A DNA stretch of 64,000 bases. Source: Salibacterium aidingense DSM 18341 (GTDB lineage: Bacteria; Bacillota; Bacilli; Bacillales; Marinococcaceae). The stretch spans positions 221,349 to 285,348 of the forward strand of contig NZ_AUCI01000006.1 in assembly GCF_000429685.1 (NCBI RefSeq), written 5' to 3'. The notes under the pieces are model-generated. The model made no database searches. It saw only the letters and a list, made by a program, of their open reading frames with translations, and was not told where the DNA came from. The first letter of the stretch is position 1. Each line of letters opens with the position of its first letter. Of the stretch, positions 60,869-64,000 are shown piece by piece. Position numbers and translations under genes: made by a program.

Positions 60869-61660
60869 CTATGGTACAAAATTTTCCCATTCATTTCTTT
60901 TTAAAAAGGGCTTCGACACAAATTGAAACGTATCCGGATTATTTTCAAACTGCTTATATATAGGTATTCTCTCTGTGATATCGAGATTTTCATATTTATT
61001 GGGGGACTTTTCAATTAAATTGGTATAGATATAATTGTCATTATGTTCCCAGACAATATTAAAATTATCATCTAATATAGGATACCATGCCAGGCCTTGA
61101 TGGGCTCTTATTTTTCCGTATTCAAATCCATATTCCCTATCACACCAGGCTCCAAATGTCAGCGGGGCAGCGGGATCAGCGCTTATCGTTGAATGAGCCC
61201 AGCCGGGAGGAACGACCACCACATCCCCAGGGCCTGCCTGTACGGCGTAACATTTCCCCGGAAAATCATCTGCGTATTCCTGCATATAAATAACGGCTTT
61301 TCCTTCCCATATCTCGTAGATTTCCGGCGGGGACCAGCCGCTGTGAGAAGAAGCTTTGTGAATATGGCCCTGACTTCTAATGGGTTCCTCCCCGAGTGCT
61401 CCTGCCGCATACGTTACCACACCAAACAGAAGTTTTCTCTGGTACAGTTGCTTTTGATGTTTTTTCTTTCCAACATCCATTGCTATAGAATAAACAATAT
61501 CGGGCCCTTTGCAGTCCGGGTCTTTTAAACTTCCGCGTATATCAGAAAGCGTTCGTTTTTCTGGCTGGGGGCCAAATACATCCTGATCGTACCTGAACTC
61601 CATTTGGTCCTTATCTATTCTAACCCCCAGGCCGGGATCAAATTTCTTCAAACGTATCAC
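60869..61660 (-). CDS. Cupin-type phosphoglucose isomerase homologue 2
   Basis: This 263-residue protein belongs to the same cupin GPI family but is longer and diverged. The metal-binding motif is QGHIHKASSHSGWSPPEIYEIWEGKAVIYM, with VVPPGWAHSTI further on. The C-terminal part has an additional 90 residues (TFGAWCDREYGFEYGKIRAHQG). The start is GTG 61660 or TTG 61651; GAGGTG better fits the TTG. It overlaps no gene and follows the mannose-6-phosphate isomerase gene by 43 bases. Confidence 0.78.
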   Translation of the reverse strand: MIRLKKFDPGLGVRIDKDQMEFRYDQDVFGPQPEKRTLSDIRGSLKDPDCKGPDIVYSIAMDVGKKKHQKQLYQRKLLFGVVTYAAGALGEEPIRSQGHIHKASSHSGWSPPEIYEIWEGKAVIYMQEYADDFPGKCYAVQAGPGDVVVVPPGWAHSTISADPAAPLTFGAWCDREYGFEYGKIRAHQGLAWYPILDDNFNIVWEHNDNYIYTNLIEKSPNKYENLDITERIPIYKQFENNPDTFQFVSKPFLKRNEWENFVP

Positions 61661-61703
61661 CTCATCCCTTTCTTCGCTGTACTCGTTAGCAGAAACGCAG
61701 ACA

Positions 61704-63473
61704 TCAGGTTCGAACCCAGGCTTTGATGGTCGCCATTTCTTTTCCTTCGCTGTCCCCGTGAGGTCTTATCGTATACGGCCCAACGTGAGCCGGGATAATA
61801 AAGGTCTCCGCATAGTGAACAATAAAAGGGGGAAAGGCATGAGCAGGACTTTCTACTACAGCTTCTTCTCCCTCCACGAGATTAAGAACATTCACCCCGC
61901 CATGGGTGTCATGGGCTACGGTTTTTTGAAACCAATGTCGTCTTGTCTCGATAAATTCACGTTCGTGCAGCCCCGTTTTTTCTTCACGCCATCCATCCCC
62001 CGCATCCACCGTTTCGATACGGTTCACTAAGTGATTATCTACCCATGATTTTGTCCGATCCCATTGGATGGCTTTTTCTCCATGAGTAAGGTGGACAGGT
62101 CTTGGCTTGCCATCCAGATCGACCCTTCCCCAATCCCATAATTTAAAAGTGAAAATATAGGGAGTAGCACTAATTTCCAGGACCATGCTGTTTTTGCCGG
62201 AACAATGGACGGTTCCCGCCGGAATTAAAAAGTGATCATGCTTTTGGGCTGGATATTGATTGACATAATTGTCATCTGGAAATGATAGTTCTCCTTCATT
62301 TGCACGTTGAAGGTCTTCAACCATTTCTTCGCTGTTCACATCTTCTTTTAACCCCAGATAAACCACCGCATCCTCCCCGGCATCCAATAAATAATAACTT
62401 TCATCCTGGGTATAATGCATCCCAAATTGATCTTGGATATACTCTGTCAGGGGATGCACTTGAAGACTCAGATTTTGCCCATCCATCGTATCCAAAAAAT
62501 CAAAGCGAATAGGAAATTCCGTCCCAAAGCGGGCATGAACTTTCTCTCCTAATAATTCTCTTGGTTTAAAATACACTACGTTTATAGATGGAATTTCCAG
62601 AGTAACCCTGCCAAATTGAAGATATAAACTGTTTTCTTCCGGCACACAGTCAAAAGCCCAGGCAAAGTTCGCTGCATTCCGATCCAGGTCACATACTTCC
62701 TTCATCCATTGGCCGCCCCACACCCCTGGCTTAAAATAAGGAACGACTCGGAAAGGCTGATGAACCACCTGGTCTAATCCGTTAAATAATGCATCATTGG
62801 TAATCATCTTCGGCTTATTGTCCAAGTTGGTATCCAGCAGATAATCAATATCCATAAGAACATCTTTTTTTAAACGATCCGCCGCCTGCCATTCAAAGAA
62901 ATACCCTCTTTTAAATTTAAGCAGCGGTTCTTCTTCCCTGTTATCCGCTTTCCAATTCCCTAATTCTTTCCTTTCATAACGCTTCTGAATTTCCCAGCGT
63001 GCCAAATCGGCATAAAGGAAGATGTCTCCTTTAGAAATCACACTGGCTCCTACTCCATAAACTAGAATGGTTCCAGTGTGTAAATCCTCGATTTGCTTTC
63101 TTACGTCGTCTACCTTCTCGTTGTCAAAAAACTCCTCCAGGTGATGGGGAGAAATCGCCCCAAATACCCTATCCTCTGTAAGGTTCCGTTCAATCATTTC
63201 CGTTACTATTTCAGCAGGATACGCCACACTGTCCGAGTTAACAATAAGATCAAAATTCAAATACCCGGACAGCCCCTGCATAATTTCCTCTTCCCTCACC
63301 CCCGGATAACATTCAATCGTGATAATCGTTTTTTCTAACGGATAATTGTGAATGGCTTGATTCAATTCTTTGGCGATGCTGCTATACCCTTGCCATACTT
63401 GATCGCTGTGCCCTGTGATTTCAACAATCGGTTCCTTCACATAATTCGATGTTCTCTCAGATGCTGAAGACAT
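61704..63473 (-). CDS. Class I mannose-6-phosphate isomerase with extra N-terminal domain
   Basis: This 589-residue protein has a C-terminal zinc PMI domain (about 230-589; RFDFLDTMDGQNLSLQVHPLTEYIQ, FLIPAGTVHCSG, LEISATPYIFTFKLWDWGR). The N-terminal part (about 1-225) resembles a P-loop-kinase-like fold with no clear Walker A. It includes ILVYGVGASVISKGDIFLYADLARWEIQKRYERKE and KRGYFFEWQAADRLKKDVL. It would interconvert mannose-6-P and fructose-6-P or a related pair. Start 63473 follows AAGGAG. It is first in the isomerase-gntR unit. Confidence 0.83.
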   Translation of the reverse strand: MSSASERTSNYVKEPIVEITGHSDQVWQGYSSIAKELNQAIHNYPLEKTIITIECYPGVREEEIMQGLSGYLNFDLIVNSDSVAYPAEIVTEMIERNLTEDRVFGAISPHHLEEFFDNEKVDDVRKQIEDLHTGTILVYGVGASVISKGDIFLYADLARWEIQKRYERKELGNWKADNREEEPLLKFKRGYFFEWQAADRLKKDVLMDIDYLLDTNLDNKPKMITNDALFNGLDQVVHQPFRVVPYFKPGVWGGQWMKEVCDLDRNAANFAWAFDCVPEENSLYLQFGRVTLEIPSINVVYFKPRELLGEKVHARFGTEFPIRFDFLDTMDGQNLSLQVHPLTEYIQDQFGMHYTQDESYYLLDAGEDAVVYLGLKEDVNSEEMVEDLQRANEGELSFPDDNYVNQYPAQKHDHFLIPAGTVHCSGKNSMVLEISATPYIFTFKLWDWGRVDLDGKPRPVHLTHGEKAIQWDRTKSWVDNHLVNRIETVDAGDGWREEKTGLHEREFIETRRHWFQKTVAHDTHGGVNVLNLVEGEEAVVESPAHAFPPFIVHYAETFIIPAHVGPYTIRPHGDSEGKEMATIKAWVRT

Positions 63474-63505
63474 GTATTACTCCTTCCCGTAAAAAATATA
63501 ACGAT

Positions 63506-63523
63506 ATAATGTTATAACATTAT
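63506..63523. promoter_or_regulatory. GntR-type operator upstream of the isomerase operon
   Basis: ATAATGTTATAACATTAT is a perfect 18-base palindrome, 33 bases before the PMI start. A further site TTGTTATTTATAACAA lies at 63723-63738. They share GTTATAAC-type halves with the site at 59498. Confidence 0.75.
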
Positions 63524-63722
63524 GATTTAATAAAAGAATACCCATTTTGTTAAGGAAAGTCAATACAAATTTTTTCACTTTTCACACAAGGGAGCTGGAT
63601 AGTAAAACATGACCTCTCCCTCTTTGTAATTAATTATTCTTCCACATGCTCTTGTTTTCTCCTAATTTCTATCCTATCAATTATCACCAGATAGATTCAT
63701 TCCCACCTCACGGACACATATA

Positions 63723-63738
63723 TTGTTATTTATAACAA
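63723..63738. promoter_or_regulatory. Distal GTTAT/ATAAC palindrome
   Basis: TTGTTAT-TT-ATAACAA has perfect 7-base arms. It is 250 bases from the PMI start and could be an additional GntR site. The remaining 63524-63839 stretch shows no gene. Confidence 0.45.
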
Positions 63739-63839
63739 TTTGAACCAGTTTGGATTCCTTCCAACTGCTCGAACAGGAATTTGTTGGTAAATTATTATAT
63801 GACCGTGCTCTTGGTAATCACCCACATCGCACATGGTCG

Positions 63840-64000
63840 CTAACCCTCCCATATATCACTGGATGGGTGTCCATACATTCCTTCGTCCGGCGTATCCATG
63901 TGGTGGGGGGCGGCTAAGCTCCTTAGCTGGGTCTGGGCCCGAATGGAAAAAATGAACGCCGCCTCGGCACTAGTGGTGTTTGTTCTATAGGCAAAGAACG
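63840..64000 (-). CDS. Unidentified open frame running off the right edge (C-terminal 53 codons)
   Basis: On the minus strand a frame without stops enters from beyond the window and ends TAG at 63840. Its visible product contains TTSAEAAFIFSIRAQTQLRSL and ends PSSDIWEG. I do not recognise a family. The base composition is richer in GC than the adjacent intergenic DNA, and it could be a transposase end, a gene fragment or chance. Confidence 0.25.
   Translation of the reverse strand, partial: FFAYRTNTTSAEAAFIFSIRAQTQLRSLAAPHHMDTPDEGMYGHPSSDIWEG

Noticed and set aside
1..64000. CRISPR arrays, rRNA or tRNA genes, prophage genes
   Set aside because: No regularly spaced 24-40 base direct repeats, no tRNA-like cloverleaf ends, no rRNA sequence and no phage structural genes were seen.

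Overview
The window reads as a chromosomal segment of a Bacillaceae-type Gram-positive bacterium (Bacillota). The gene order hisZ-yvoF-ppaX-yvoD-lgt-hprK / yvlDCB / uvrA-uvrB / minJ / ctpB / ftsX-ftsE / cccB / yvjA / prfB / secA / hpf / fliT-fliS matches the B. subtilis yv region closely. Ribosome binding sites are strong AGGAGG-type. SigD-like, SigW-like and LexA (DinR)-type sites can be read directly. Several exported proteins are very acidic, which would suit a salt-tolerant species, but I cannot name the species. Almost all genes lie on the minus strand.

Region 1 (1-30.5 kb) is conserved core. It holds the end-of-window hisZ, the hprK-lgt-yvoD-ppaX-yvoF operon, the envelope-stress yvlBCD operon behind a SigW-like promoter, SOS-controlled uvrBA, and the division and cell-wall genes minJ, ctpB, an M23 hydrolase and ftsEX. 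A tatA-tatC pair follows a Tat-exported gluconate-dehydrogenase-like oxidoreductase. Then come cccB, yvjA, an atypical SDR, prfB with its programmed +1 frameshift, secA and hpf.

Region 2 (30.5-41 kb) carries an aldehyde dehydrogenase, an acidic lipoprotein, a small fliS-fliT flagellar chaperone unit behind a SigD-like promoter, and an exopolysaccharide operon resembling B. subtilis ydaL-ydaM-ydaJ with mnaA added. The operon lacks the GGDEF gene ydaK and the BcsB-like ydaN. Repeated TAAAGAAC sites precede it.

Region 3 (41-50.7 kb) is an envelope-modification cluster: a split OatA-like pair (integral-membrane acyltransferase plus SGNH lipoprotein), a NodB deacetylase lipoprotein, an amidase lipoprotein, a VanZ-family protein and a two-component system. 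Arrays of 7-bp units phased at exactly 11 bp (best form TAAAGAT) lie upstream of the response regulator, the SGNH gene and the amidase, all in the same orientation. I infer an autoregulated cell-wall-modification regulon. This is the best candidate for an undescribed system here.

Region 4 (50.7-56.3 kb) is a complete beta-lactam-inducible locus: class A beta-lactamase, MecA/PbpC-like PBP, BlaR1 and BlaI, with two BlaI-type operators in the divergent promoter region.

Region 5 (56.3-63.5 kb) is a sugar locus: PTS IIB (frameshifted), a GH1 6-phospho-beta-glycosidase, PTS IIC, a GntR/UTRA regulator, two adjacent cupin-type phosphoglucose-isomerase homologues and a class I mannose-6-phosphate isomerase with an extra N-terminal domain. 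Palindromic GTTATAAC sites sit at both promoters. The last 500 bases hold no recognised gene apart from an unidentified open frame running off the edge.

All motif positions were read by eye; no database search was run.
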